Positions 17,197 to 26,319 of a stretch of DNA of 64,000 nucleotides are shown here, piece after piece. The stretch's first letter is position 1. Each line of letters starts with the position of its first letter. This DNA is from Sulfitobacter noctilucae. GTDB lineage: Bacteria > Pseudomonadota > Alphaproteobacteria > Rhodobacterales > Rhodobacteraceae. Below the pieces are notes generated by a model. The model had not been told where the DNA came from, ran no database searches, and worked only from the letters and a program-made list of their open reading frames with translations. The DNA is taken from assembly GCF_000622365.1 (NCBI RefSeq), contig NZ_JASC01000002.1, positions 173,501 through 237,500 on the forward strand, given 5' to 3'. Both the position numbers and the translations under genes were made by a program.

Positions 17197-18459
17197 ATGA
17201 CACTGCGCCTGCGAATCGACAACTTTGACACGCTGGAAGATGGCGGTCCGACCTGGATATCTCTTGATCAAAGGGGGGCCAGTGTTGGGCGGCGTGCGTC
17301 GATGGACTGGGTTCTGCCCGACCCGGCTAAGCATGTGTCGAGCCATCACTTCGACATTCAATTCGCCAACGGGGCCTACTGGCTTCGCGATGTGTCGACC
17401 AACGGCACCTTTTTGCAGGGCAGCCGCTACCGGATCGAAGGGATGCAACAACTCCGCGGCGGCGAGCGTCTGGTCGTCGGACATTATGTGATCGCCGTCG
17501 AGATGGCGGGCCAGCAGGCTGCTGTGCCACTGGCCTCGCCTCAAGGTGCCACGCAGGATCCCTGGAGCACCATGTCGGATGATGCTGACCCCTGGGATTT
17601 GGGCCCGCAACCGCTGCAACCCGTGAACCCATTGCCGCCGCCCCGTATGAGCCCACATCATTTCGATGATATGGCGCAGGATTTCATGCCGCTGCAACAG
17701 CCGCCCCGCGCGGAGCCACCGCCCCAGGCGGTCGAGCCATCTGCCCGCCCCGGCGAGCCGAAAGCAGTGCCAATGCCGTCGCTTCACCCGCAAGAGCGGC
17801 CCCCGGCAGCGCAAGCGGCCCCGCGTCCGCAGCCCGCCCAGCCGCTGCAAACCACGCCGGTTGTCAGCGAAGATGCTTTCCGGCAGGAAATCATTGCGGC
17901 CTTTTGCCGGGGTGCTGGTGTCGCCCCCGAAACATTGCAGGAAGTGGATCTTGTGCAACTGGTCGAAGCGATGGGCAAGTCCACGCGGGTGACGGTGGAC
18001 GAGATGATGCAGATGCTTCAGGATCGCGCCAGCGTGAAACAATTCACCCGCGGCGGTGAGCGCACCATGCGCAGTGCCACGGGCAATAATCCCATGAAAT
18101 TCCTGCCCGATGCCGAACAGGCCTTTGTTGCGCTGTTTCTGGAGCCACGGCAGGGCTTCATGCAGGGGGCAGAAGGGTTCGAGAACGCCCTGCGCGACCT
18201 GCGGCAGCATCAAAAAGCGGTCTTTGCCGCGCTTCAGCCTGCGCTTGCGGATGTGCTGACCGGCTTGTCCCCGGACGAGATCGAAGACCGGGATGGCAAG
18301 ACGGGCAATTTGCTGGCGGGGTCCAAGCGTGGACGCCATTGGGATGCGTTTGTGCAGCGCTGGGATGAAAAAGCAAGCGGTGGGGATCATGGCATGCTCG
18401 ATGTATTTTTACGTGCCTTTGCAAAGGCCTATGCCGAAGCGGCGGTCAAACCGGATTGA
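17197..18459 (+). CDS. tagH: TagH/Fha, FHA-domain protein of the T6SS
   Basis: 420 residues. N-terminal FHA domain (about 1-105): RGASVGRRASMDWVLPD, HVSSHHFDIQF and DVSTNGTFLQG carry the Arg, Ser-His and Asn-Gly residues that bind phosphothreonine. A long Pro/Gln-rich linker (about 110-225) follows, then the helical TagH C-terminal domain (FRQEIIAAFCRGAGV; NNPMKFLPDAEQAF). In Pseudomonas and Agrobacterium T6SS, Fha proteins bind phosphothreonine on T6SS partners once PpkA has acted; both kinase and phosphatase are encoded in block (e). The tssA frame starts 53 bases downstream (or overlaps, if TTG 18456 is used). Confidence 0.93.
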   Translation: MTLRLRIDNFDTLEDGGPTWISLDQRGASVGRRASMDWVLPDPAKHVSSHHFDIQFANGAYWLRDVSTNGTFLQGSRYRIEGMQQLRGGERLVVGHYVIAVEMAGQQAAVPLASPQGATQDPWSTMSDDADPWDLGPQPLQPVNPLPPPRMSPHHFDDMAQDFMPLQQPPRAEPPPQAVEPSARPGEPKAVPMPSLHPQERPPAAQAAPRPQPAQPLQTTPVVSEDAFRQEIIAAFCRGAGVAPETLQEVDLVQLVEAMGKSTRVTVDEMMQMLQDRASVKQFTRGGERTMRSATGNNPMKFLPDAEQAFVALFLEPRQGFMQGAEGFENALRDLRQHQKAVFAALQPALADVLTGLSPDEIEDRDGKTGNLLAGSKRGRHWDAFVQRWDEKASGGDHGMLDVFLRAFAKAYAEAAVKPD

Positions 18460-18512
18460 GAACAGAACGCGGCACCCCGGCTTCGGGGACCGCACTGGAA
18501 GGACGCGATACC

Positions 18513-19850
18513 ATGCTGGACGAACTGTTGATGCCGATCACCGAGGAAGCCCCCTGCGGCCCCGATCTTGATGCGGAAATGGACGCGGATTACGAGGCTT
18601 ATTACTTCGGTGCTTTGGGTCGTCTGCCCGCCTATTTCTATCGCCCGGGTGTTGAGCGCCCCGATGGCACCTCTTCCCCTGACATGATTTTTGACGGCGG
18701 CGATGTGGATATCGCAGCGGAACGCCAGCAGATCGAACCGCTTTTGTCCCGCAGTCGTGATCTGCGCTTGCTGGTGCTTTTGGCGCAATGGGAAGCGTTG
18801 GCCGGCAGGCTTGGCCCGCTGGCCGATGTGCTTGAAACAATCGCGGCGCTGATCGAGACGTTCGGTGCAGATGCGCACCCCGGTCTTGGCGATGGTCCAG
18901 CTGCACGGCGCGATGTGTTGAATGATCTGAATACGCAAGTGACCATGATCCAGCCGCTTCAATTTCTGGGCCTGACCGGCACCGATGAGGTCAGTCTGCG
19001 CAAGATGAAGGTTGCCTCGGGCGCGGTGACGCCGCTGCAAAGCGAACAGGATCTGACACCTGCGGTGCTGAACGATGCGCTGTCCGATCCGGCAAACAAG
19101 AAGCGAATCGAGACGACACACGCGGCGCTGATGCGCATGGCGGATGCCTTGGGCCGCATTACCCGTGCCTGCCAAAGCGCCGAACCTACGCCTTTTACCC
19201 CGTCGCTCGATCTGCTGAGCGCCACCGTGGCGGAGATGCTGAGCGCGCTTAGCACGGCACGTCCCGACTTGCGTGCCGCAGAGGAGCAGGCCGTTGCGGA
19301 CCAAGCGGTAGAAACCGCTGCTGATAGCCCTGCTGCGTCCGAGGGGGCAAACGCGCAAGCTCCGGTCGGCCCTGCCGTCCTGAGCCATGCCGAAGCGCGG
19401 CAGATGTTGGAGGCGGTGGAGCATTATTACCGTCGGGCGGAACCGTCTTCGGCGGCGCTGTTGCTGGTCACGCAAGCCCGGCTCCTGATCGGCAGTCCCC
19501 TGGTCGAAGCGCTGGAGACGTTGCTGCCCGACAGAGCGGGCAAGGCGATGGTCGATTTCGGGCCGCAGACAGGCTTTGTGCTTAACATCGAACGCCTGCG
19601 TCAACTGACCGGCAGCGCCCCCGAAAGCAGTGCACCGGAAGACAAAACGCCCGCGCCTTCATCCTCGCCTCCGGTGATCGGATCCGGCGCGGAAGCCGCC
19701 GGTGCAATCAAGTCGGTTGAGGCCTATTTCACAAGGGCCGAACGCTCTTCTCCGGTGCCTGTTCTATTGCAAAGAGCACGCAGCTATCTGGATCGGGATT
19801 TTCAATCTCTGGTTGATGAATTGGTCCCGCTGTCGGAAACAAATAGCTAG
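18513..19850 (+). CDS. tssA: TssA, T6SS cap/baseplate assembly protein
   Basis: 445 residues. ImpA_N domain at the N-terminus (LLMPITEEAPCGPDLDAEMDADY; DWR-type core), then helical region and C-terminal ring-forming segment. TssA primes baseplate and sheath assembly. GGAAGGA precedes ATG 18513, so the longer TTG 18456 start overlapping tagH is less likely. Odd feature: the motif Y.RAE.SS....L...AR..L....V..L..L.P occurs twice (about residues 301-340 and 402-440), see findings. Confidence 0.93.
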   Translation: MLDELLMPITEEAPCGPDLDAEMDADYEAYYFGALGRLPAYFYRPGVERPDGTSSPDMIFDGGDVDIAAERQQIEPLLSRSRDLRLLVLLAQWEALAGRLGPLADVLETIAALIETFGADAHPGLGDGPAARRDVLNDLNTQVTMIQPLQFLGLTGTDEVSLRKMKVASGAVTPLQSEQDLTPAVLNDALSDPANKKRIETTHAALMRMADALGRITRACQSAEPTPFTPSLDLLSATVAEMLSALSTARPDLRAAEEQAVADQAVETAADSPAASEGANAQAPVGPAVLSHAEARQMLEAVEHYYRRAEPSSAALLLVTQARLLIGSPLVEALETLLPDRAGKAMVDFGPQTGFVLNIERLRQLTGSAPESSAPEDKTPAPSSSPPVIGSGAEAAGAIKSVEAYFTRAERSSPVPVLLQRARSYLDRDFQSLVDELVPLSETNS

Positions 19851-19906
19851 AGAGTTGGGTTCTATCGTCCGATCGCACCTTAAAAGGGCGTAAACGTGCG
19901 CAGTCG

Positions 19907-19935
19907 TTGACTTTGTCGGTTAACGCTGGTTCAAT
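19907..19935 (+). promoter_or_regulatory. Possible sigma70-type promoter ahead of tssB
   Basis: TTGACT, 17 bases, TTCAAT, 43 bases upstream of the tssB ATG in the 127-base tssA-tssB gap. Would allow extra expression of sheath and Hcp genes relative to tagH and tssA. Confidence 0.4.
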
Positions 19936-19977
19936 TTTTAAGAGAATAACCAAAGTTACTATTTGGAGAAAGACTAC

Positions 19978-20496
19978 ATGGCGTCCGACAAAGGTTCAGG
20001 GTTCATCAAACGCAACCGCCCGCCCCGCGTTCAAATTCAATACGAAGATCCCTATGACAGCGAAAAGATGGTCGAATTGCCATTCGTTATGGGTGTGATG
20101 TCGGATCTGTCAGGCAACAACCCCGGGGTCGAGCCCGACGCGCCGGACGAACGGACGTTCACGGATGTCACAAAAGATACACTTGATGACTATATGTCAG
20201 CGATGAAGCCCGGCATGACTTTCATGGTGGGCAACAAGCTTGAAGCAGACAGCGGGCAGAAAATGGGCGTGAGCCTGCAGTTTGAAAAGATGGACGATCT
20301 GGAACCGGCAGAGATTGCCCGTCAGGTTCCTGCGCTCAAGAAGATCCTTGAGGCGCGCGAGCAACTGGCAAACCTGCAGCGCTATATGAGCGCCAAGCCG
20401 AAGGCGCAAGAGCACCTGCAGAAACTGTTGAACGATCCCGAACTGATGGCCGCGCTCGCAGACCGCGCAGGCCCCGCCACCAGTGACGAGGACTAG
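19978..20496 (+). CDS. tssB: TssB, contractile sheath small subunit
   Basis: 172 residues, normal for the family. Begins GSGFIKRNRPPRVQIQYE, the hallmark N-terminus, with LPFVMGVMSDLSGN and the Asp-rich segment PDERTFTDVTKDTLDDYM, ending in helices that interlock with TssC (LEAREQLANLQRYM). ATG 19978 preceded by TTTGGAGAAAG. TssB and TssC polymerise into the sheath whose contraction fires the Hcp tube. Confidence 0.97.
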   Translation: MASDKGSGFIKRNRPPRVQIQYEDPYDSEKMVELPFVMGVMSDLSGNNPGVEPDAPDERTFTDVTKDTLDDYMSAMKPGMTFMVGNKLEADSGQKMGVSLQFEKMDDLEPAEIARQVPALKKILEAREQLANLQRYMSAKPKAQEHLQKLLNDPELMAALADRAGPATSDED

Positions 20497-20550
20497 GACA
20501 GTCGGGGCCAAGGCCGCGCCACCCCGCAGATTTTCCGGAGATAGAATAAA

Positions 20551-22044
20551 ATGACAAACGAAGCACAGCAGGATCAAGTACAGGGCGCGGAGGGGCTGGA
20601 CGAGCTTTCCGAGTTTTCCGACATGCTCAAGCAAACGATCAAGCCCCGCTCTGACGTGGCCGCCAAGGAGGTCGACAACGCGGTTGTCGCTCTGGTGCGC
20701 GAAGCGATGGGCGACCAGTCGCTGATTGCCGAAGACGTGATCGACACGCTGGATGCGATGCTGGCCAAGCTTGATGAAAAGCTTAGCGATCAGATGAATG
20801 AAATCATGCACAACGAGCAGTTTCAGGAATTTGAATCAAGCTGGCGTGGTTTGGCCTATACGCTGAACAACGCCGAGACAGACAGCACGCTGCGCGTCAA
20901 AGTGCTGAACATGTCGAAAAAGGAATTGCAGGCGATGATGCGCCGCTATCCCGGTGCGAAATGGGATAAATCCCCACTGCATGACATGGTCTATGAACAG
21001 AACCTCGGCACGCTGGGCGGCAAGCCCTTCGGATGTTTGATCGGTGACTACCAGTTCAGTCAATCCTCGCCCGACGTGAACCTGCTGAATTCCATCGGCA
21101 AGATCGCCGAAGCCTCTCTGGCACCCTTTATCTCAAGCGCATCGCCTGAACTGTTGGGTCTGGACAGCTGGAACGAAATTTCCGTGCCCCCGGATCTAAG
21201 CGAGATCTTTGAGACACCGGAATATGCCCAGTGGAACAGCCTGCGTGACAGCGAAAACTCGCGTTTCCTTGCGCTGACCCTGCCGCGCGTTCTGTCACGC
21301 GAGCCTTACGGTCCCAACAGCAACGCGGTCGTTGAAGAGTTCAACTTTGTCGAGGACACAGACGGCCACGGCGGCCGTATGTATTCCTGGATGAACGCGG
21401 CCCATGCGATGGCCGCGAACATCAACCGGGCCTTCAAGGACAGCGGCTGGACGGTGCGCATCCGCGGCGTCACTTCAGGTGGTGAGGTTGCCAATCTGCC
21501 CACGCATCTGTTTGACACAGGGGATGGTGCGAAGGATCTGAAATGCCCTACCGAAGTGTCGATTACCGACCGGCGTGAGGGCGAATTGTCCAAAGCGGGT
21601 CTGATCGGTTTGATCCATCGCCAGCACACCGACAAGGCGGCCTTTATCGGTGCGCAATCGCTGTACCGCCCCAAGAAGTACGTCGACGATCTGGCGACTG
21701 CCTCTGACAATATGTCATCGCGGATCCCCTACATCTTTGCCGTGTCGCGGTTCAGCCACTACCTCAAGGCGATGGTCCGCGACAAAATCGGACAAAGCCC
21801 CGACCGGATGCAGTTGCAGATGGATTTGCAGGCTTGGATCAACAAATACGTTTCCGGCAACCCCGAAAGCGCGTCGGAATTCGAGAAGGCGAAAAAGCCT
21901 TTGGCCGGTGCAAAAGTCGAAGTCGTCGAAGACGAATTAAATCCGGGCTACTATCAGGGAAAATTCTTTTTGAAGCCCCACTTTCAACTGGAGGGTATGG
22001 ACATTGGTATGAGCCTCGTGTCCAAGTTGCCCACAGGTAAATAA
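20551..22044 (+). CDS. tssC: TssC, contractile sheath large subunit
   Basis: 497 residues. Family core is clear: SSWRGLAYTLNNAETD, VYEQNLGTLGGKPFGCLIGDYQF-like region, WNSLRDSENSRFLALTLPRVL, and RFSHYLKAMVRDKIG near the C-terminus, ending in the FFLKPHFQLEGMDIGMSLVSKLP tail. Partner of TssB. CGGAG lies upstream of ATG 20551. Confidence 0.98.
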   Translation: MTNEAQQDQVQGAEGLDELSEFSDMLKQTIKPRSDVAAKEVDNAVVALVREAMGDQSLIAEDVIDTLDAMLAKLDEKLSDQMNEIMHNEQFQEFESSWRGLAYTLNNAETDSTLRVKVLNMSKKELQAMMRRYPGAKWDKSPLHDMVYEQNLGTLGGKPFGCLIGDYQFSQSSPDVNLLNSIGKIAEASLAPFISSASPELLGLDSWNEISVPPDLSEIFETPEYAQWNSLRDSENSRFLALTLPRVLSREPYGPNSNAVVEEFNFVEDTDGHGGRMYSWMNAAHAMAANINRAFKDSGWTVRIRGVTSGGEVANLPTHLFDTGDGAKDLKCPTEVSITDRREGELSKAGLIGLIHRQHTDKAAFIGAQSLYRPKKYVDDLATASDNMSSRIPYIFAVSRFSHYLKAMVRDKIGQSPDRMQLQMDLQAWINKYVSGNPESASEFEKAKKPLAGAKVEVVEDELNPGYYQGKFFLKPHFQLEGMDIGMSLVSKLPTGK

Positions 22045-22108
22045 ACCAACTATGCCGAGATGTTATAAATCATCCCGGTGCTGCTGAAGCCAAAAGGAGA
22101 GAACTAAT

Positions 22109-22606
22109 ATGGCTATTGATTGCTTTTTGTACCTCGACAACAACATCGTCGGTGAATCCCAGGACGACAAGCACAAGGAATGGATTGATATTCTTTCTTG
22201 GAACTGGGGCATGAGCCAGTCCGGCACGACCCACCAGGGCGGCGGCGGCGGCGGCGGCAAGGTCGACGTACAGGACATCACAATCAGCAAATACGTCGAC
22301 AAATCGACACACGACCTGATCGCACGCTGCTGTTCCGGCGAGCACATCAAAAGCGGTCAGCTGGTCGTGCGCAAGTCGGGCGGCACAGCGCCGGTTGATT
22401 ACCTCAAGATCGACATGGAAGACATCATCATCAGCACCTACAACACAGGTGGCAGCAAAGACGGCCTGGACCGCGTTCAGGAAACACTGACGCTGAACAT
22501 GCGCCGCTTCCAGGTGACATACACCTTCCAGGAGCAGTCCGGTGCCGCAGGCCCCGAAAGCATGGCTGGCTGGGAAATCGCCGAGAACAAAGCCTGGGGC
22601 AAGTAA
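22109..22606 (+). CDS. hcp: Hcp, T6SS inner tube protein (TssD)
   Basis: 165 residues, the length of Hcp1-type tube proteins that stack as hexamers. Visible: MAIDCFLYLDNNIVGESQDD, WGMSQSGTTHQGGGGGGGKVDVQDI (the extended loop, with seven Gly), YVDKSTHDLIARCCSGEHI and the C-terminal VTYTFQEQSGAAGPESMAGWEIAENK. Strong AAGGAGAG ribosome site upstream. A partial terminator just after the gene suggests that hcp is expressed above the downstream genes. Confidence 0.98.
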   Translation: MAIDCFLYLDNNIVGESQDDKHKEWIDILSWNWGMSQSGTTHQGGGGGGGKVDVQDITISKYVDKSTHDLIARCCSGEHIKSGQLVVRKSGGTAPVDYLKIDMEDIIISTYNTGGSKDGLDRVQETLTLNMRRFQVTYTFQEQSGAAGPESMAGWEIAENKAWGK

Positions 22607-22616
22607 GCTCCACCCT

Positions 22617-22675
22617 GCCGCATATGCGGCTTGTGACAAGGGGGGCTGGCCTTTGGGCCGGCTTCCGTATTTTTA
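22617..22675 (+). terminator. Hairpins after hcp: likely attenuating terminator
   Basis: First a perfect 14-base palindrome GCCGCATATGCGGC (22617-22630), then GCTGGCC/GGCCGGC (22645-22662, one G-U pair) followed shortly by TATTTTT. The U-run is a few bases late, so termination is probably partial, which would favour hcp over tssE and later genes. Confidence 0.5.
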
Positions 22676-22721
22676 CTCTCTGGACTGCCGCTGCTGATTG
22701 GTCCGAACACACTGCGAGAAT

Positions 22722-23312
22722 ATGCAAAACCCTCTTTCTGATAAGCGCGCGCCGGGGCCACGCTTGTGGCGCAAGGGCGAACGCGCGAAGGTTTCGATTC
22801 TGCAGGTTTTCAGAAATTCATTCGAGGATGGCGACGCGCGACGCGGGACGGATGCCGCACGCGCAGAAGACGCAGATGGCCCGCGCAGTCTGCAACGGCG
22901 GGACGGTCTGAACGAAGAAACTCTAAGGCGGCATTTGCAGTTGGATTTGAATGCGCTGCTGAATACCATTCAATTGGGGTCGGCCAGCAATCTGGAAGAT
23001 GCCCCTTTTGTGCAGGCCTCTATCCTGAATTACGGGTTTCGCGACCTTTCAAGCGTATCGACCGCCGAGATCAATACACCGAAGATTAAACAGAGTATTA
23101 AAGCGTCCCTGATAAATCACGAACCCCGGCTGATCGCCGATAGCATAGAGGTCGATGTCGTGGAGCCCGAAGGCGACAATCGCCAACGCCTGTCTATTTC
23201 CGTGACGGCGGAACTAATGGGTGATCCGGTGGACATACCGCTGGATTTCGATGCGGAGGTCGATATGTCCGCGGGCACGCTGAAAATGTCCAAGCTGAGG
23301 ATACAGGCGTGA
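22722..23312 (+). CDS. tssE: TssE, baseplate gp25-like wedge protein
   Basis: 196 residues. The gp25-like core is at about residues 65-190: RRHLQLDLNALLNTIQ, VQASILNYGFRDLSSVS and the strand pattern of the wedge protein. An N-terminal polar extension of about 60 residues precedes it. ATG 22722 is chosen over the in-frame TTG 22698. The stop overlaps the GTG of tssF. Confidence 0.92.
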   Translation: MQNPLSDKRAPGPRLWRKGERAKVSILQVFRNSFEDGDARRGTDAARAEDADGPRSLQRRDGLNEETLRRHLQLDLNALLNTIQLGSASNLEDAPFVQASILNYGFRDLSSVSTAEINTPKIKQSIKASLINHEPRLIADSIEVDVVEPEGDNRQRLSISVTAELMGDPVDIPLDFDAEVDMSAGTLKMSKLRIQA

Positions 23313-25240
23313 AGCGCGCCTTTCGCGAAGCCTATAACCGCGAGTTGGCCCTGCTCAAGGAACGCGCGGCGGAATTTGCGCAAGAATATCCTGGTCTTGC
23401 GGATCGCCTGGGTGGCTTGGTCGAGGAAAATCTTGATCCGACAGTGGCAGGCCTTCTCGAAGGCAGTGCATTTCTGGCTGCACGCGTGCAGACCAAGATG
23501 CAGGAGGAATTCCGCACCTTCACGCATGAACTGCTGGATCAGGTCTTTCCCGACGCGCTGGCCCCAACACCGTCGGCGATGTTGGTGCAGGCCAATCTGC
23601 CGTTGGAAAACACCGATCTGTCCAAAGGCGTCCGTTTTGCCGCCGGGGATTACATGGATGCGCGGTTCAAGGATGCGGACAAGCAGGTCTCCTGCCGCTT
23701 TGCCCTTGCCGCCCCGCTCAGACTTTGGCCGCTCCAGATCACGGAGCTCAAGTATCATTCGGGCGAAGGCCCCATCGGGGCGCTGGGACAAGAGATTGCG
23801 CAGGGCACCAAGGCAGGCATCGTCGTTACAATCAACCGCATCGGCCCGGCCAAGGCCACAGCGGCCGATCTTGCGCTAAGCGGTCTGGACGGGTTGGATG
23901 CGCTGGATGTGCATCTGAGCGGTCCGATCAAAGACGCCACTGCGCTGTTCGAGCAGATTTTCTGCGACACGACCCGCATATCGCTGCGCTGGCTGGATGC
24001 GCAGGGCGATGCTGTTTTTGCCACGCTGCCGATGGACGCGTTGGAGCAGGTGGGGTTTGGGCGGGACGAAAGGCTCTTTGCCCACAACACGCGGCTATTC
24101 GAAGGCTTTGCCTTTCTGCGTGAATTCTTTGTCTTCCCGCGCAAATTCGCCGGTTTCCGGTTGAACGGATTGGCGCAATACCTCAGCGGGATCAAAGCGT
24201 CCGAGGTGCAGGTCGTCTTTGAACTCGACACGGTCAATCGCGGATTGGCATCGCGGCTGGACAAGGAGCATTTGGCGCTGAATGCGGCCCCGGCGGTCAA
24301 CCTGTTTCAGGAAATGTCATCGCAGGTGCGGATGAACACCAAGGCGCACGATGTGATCGTAACGCCCAATTCCACCCCTGTGACCCACTACGAAGTGCAG
24401 TCGATCAATGAGGTTTGGGCGTTCTACAAAGGTCAGCAGGCCAAGGTGCGGGTTCATCCGCTATATGCCTTGCCCCCCGATGCCATAGACCCGCGTCAGG
24501 TGCTGTACTACACCTACCGCCGCCGTCCGCGCCGTCTGACGGCAAGCGAAAGACGCTATGGCGCGTCGAATTACAGGTATCGGGGAACCGAGACTTTTAT
24601 CTCGCTTTATGCCCCGCCCGATGATGATGAAGTGCAGCGGTTGCAGGTCAATACGCTTAGTTCGAACCGGCACTTGCCGGAGTATTTGCCCATTGCTCAA
24701 TCCCGCGATGATTTCTATTTCTGCGACGACCAGACGGTGACGCTTGCCTGTATCGCGGGGCCAACCGCGCCCACCGACAGCCTTGCCGATCTGGAAACCG
24801 GGGCCGCGCATCGCACCACGGCAGGCGATGTGTATTGGCGGCTGGTATCCTATCTGTCGCTGAACCATTTCGGACTGGAAAGCCGCGATGGCACCGATGC
24901 CGCCGCCAGCCTGCGCGAGATGCTGTCGCTGTTCACCGATCTGTCCGACAACGTGAGCGAAGCACAGGTGGCCGGTTTGGCGCGTGTTGAAACGCGCCCG
25001 GTTGCGCGCACTGTGGCCCATGCCGATGGCTACCACACCGCCCGCGGGATCGAGGTCACGCTGACCTTTGACGAAGAAGAATACGAAGGGTCCGGCATGA
25101 TCCTATTGGCCGCAGTGCTGGACAGGTTCCTATCTGAATACGCCGCGATCAACAGTTTTACCCAGACGGTCGTGCGCACCCTGCAACGCGGCGAGATCAA
25201 GATCTTCCCGTCCCGCTCGGGCAGTGGGCCGCTGCTATGA
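23309..25240 (+). CDS. tssF: TssF, baseplate protein
   Basis: 643 residues, typical. N-terminal signature FREAYNRELALLKERAAEFAQEYPGLADRLGG and EGSAFLAARVQTKMQEEFRTFTHELLDQVFP is unmistakable; the C-terminus ends FLSEYAAINSFTQTVVRTLQRGEIK. GTG 23309 overlaps the tssE TGA by four bases, and the end overlaps tssG by ATGA, so E-F-G are translationally coupled. Confidence 0.97.
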   Translation: MKRAFREAYNRELALLKERAAEFAQEYPGLADRLGGLVEENLDPTVAGLLEGSAFLAARVQTKMQEEFRTFTHELLDQVFPDALAPTPSAMLVQANLPLENTDLSKGVRFAAGDYMDARFKDADKQVSCRFALAAPLRLWPLQITELKYHSGEGPIGALGQEIAQGTKAGIVVTINRIGPAKATAADLALSGLDGLDALDVHLSGPIKDATALFEQIFCDTTRISLRWLDAQGDAVFATLPMDALEQVGFGRDERLFAHNTRLFEGFAFLREFFVFPRKFAGFRLNGLAQYLSGIKASEVQVVFELDTVNRGLASRLDKEHLALNAAPAVNLFQEMSSQVRMNTKAHDVIVTPNSTPVTHYEVQSINEVWAFYKGQQAKVRVHPLYALPPDAIDPRQVLYYTYRRRPRRLTASERRYGASNYRYRGTETFISLYAPPDDDEVQRLQVNTLSSNRHLPEYLPIAQSRDDFYFCDDQTVTLACIAGPTAPTDSLADLETGAAHRTTAGDVYWRLVSYLSLNHFGLESRDGTDAAASLREMLSLFTDLSDNVSEAQVAGLARVETRPVARTVAHADGYHTARGIEVTLTFDEEEYEGSGMILLAAVLDRFLSEYAAINSFTQTVVRTLQRGEIKIFPSRSGSGPLL

Positions 25241-26289
25241 CCAAACAGACCAAAACCGAGCTGCTCAACGAACGCGAGGCGCAGTCGCAAGCGGCATTCG
25301 GGATGGGTCTGTTCAACCTTCTGCGCAAGCTGGAGCGCGAGGGACAGAACAGCCCCCGCATTGGCAAGAACACGCGCCTGCACCAATCGCTTGTCCGGCT
25401 GGGGCAAGACCCCTTTCTGGCCTTTCCCGACACCGATCTGGCGCGGGTCGATATGGCCGCGCGCCCGCCCATGGTGCGGGCGCAGTTTCTGGGGTTCTTT
25501 GGCGCACATGGCGCGTTGCCCTTGGTCTGGACCGAAGAGGTGCGCCGCTGGTTCGATGCGGGCGATCCCAGTTTCGTAGCGTTCACCGATGTTTTTGCCG
25601 CACGTTTTCAGGAGTTGTTCTTTCGCGCGTGGTCCGACGCCCGCGCCATCACTCAATTCGATCACGCTGCCGAAGACCGGTTTTCCACCTATCTGTTGTC
25701 GGTGATCGGCACCGGCTCGCCCGCCTATCTTAACCGCGACAGCCTGCCCGATACCGCCCGCCAGCGCCTTGCCCCTCTGGCGGCAGGCCGGGTCAAAAGC
25801 CCCGTACGCCTGCGCCAGATGATGCAGGTGCATTTCGGCGACACGGTCAAATTCGACATCGAAGAAATGGTGCCCTCCTGGCTGGAATTCGAGCCGAATG
25901 CCCTGACCCGCATGGGCCGCCAATCCGCCCGCATGGGCCGCGATCTGCATCTGGGGCAGAAGGTCCGCTCGATTGGTGAGAAGATCACCGTGCATGTCTA
26001 TGTCAAAGACTATGCCGCCTATCGCCGCTTTCTGCCGGGCGGGGTGGATTACGCGCATTTGCGCGATCTGACCTTTTGGTATCTGGGGCGCGCTTTTGAC
26101 ATCGAGGTGGCTCTTTGGCTGCCCAAGCCCGAACTCCGCGCCGCCGTGCTGGGCCAGACGATCCAGATGGGGTGGATGGCCTGTATCGCCCCGGACATCG
26201 ACAATCCGGACCACCTGACCCGCGTGACCCGCTTTGAACTGCTGCCGCTAGGCCATCCCGAAGCCGAAACCCGCCCTGCCGCCGCATGA
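25237..26289 (+). CDS. tssG: TssG, baseplate protein
   Basis: 350 residues. Family landmarks are RLHQSLVRLGQDPFLAFP (normally Gs.PSLAFPp), VRAQFLGFFGAHGALPLVWTEEV, the Leu-rich wedge segment, and the C-terminal DLTFWYLGRAFDIEVALWLP. TssF2-TssG forms the baseplate wedge with TssE and TssK. ATGA overlap with tssF. Confidence 0.96.
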   Translation: MTKQTKTELLNEREAQSQAAFGMGLFNLLRKLEREGQNSPRIGKNTRLHQSLVRLGQDPFLAFPDTDLARVDMAARPPMVRAQFLGFFGAHGALPLVWTEEVRRWFDAGDPSFVAFTDVFAARFQELFFRAWSDARAITQFDHAAEDRFSTYLLSVIGTGSPAYLNRDSLPDTARQRLAPLAAGRVKSPVRLRQMMQVHFGDTVKFDIEEMVPSWLEFEPNALTRMGRQSARMGRDLHLGQKVRSIGEKITVHVYVKDYAAYRRFLPGGVDYAHLRDLTFWYLGRAFDIEVALWLPKPELRAAVLGQTIQMGWMACIAPDIDNPDHLTRVTRFELLPLGHPEAETRPAAA

Positions 26290-26319
26290 TGGCCCGCACC
26301 GACCCATAGGAAAGACCTG

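Noticed and set aside
22238..22261. Run of GGC codons in hcp as a slippage-prone microsatellite
   Set aside because: A Gly-rich extended loop at this place is common in Hcp proteins; no evidence of variation.
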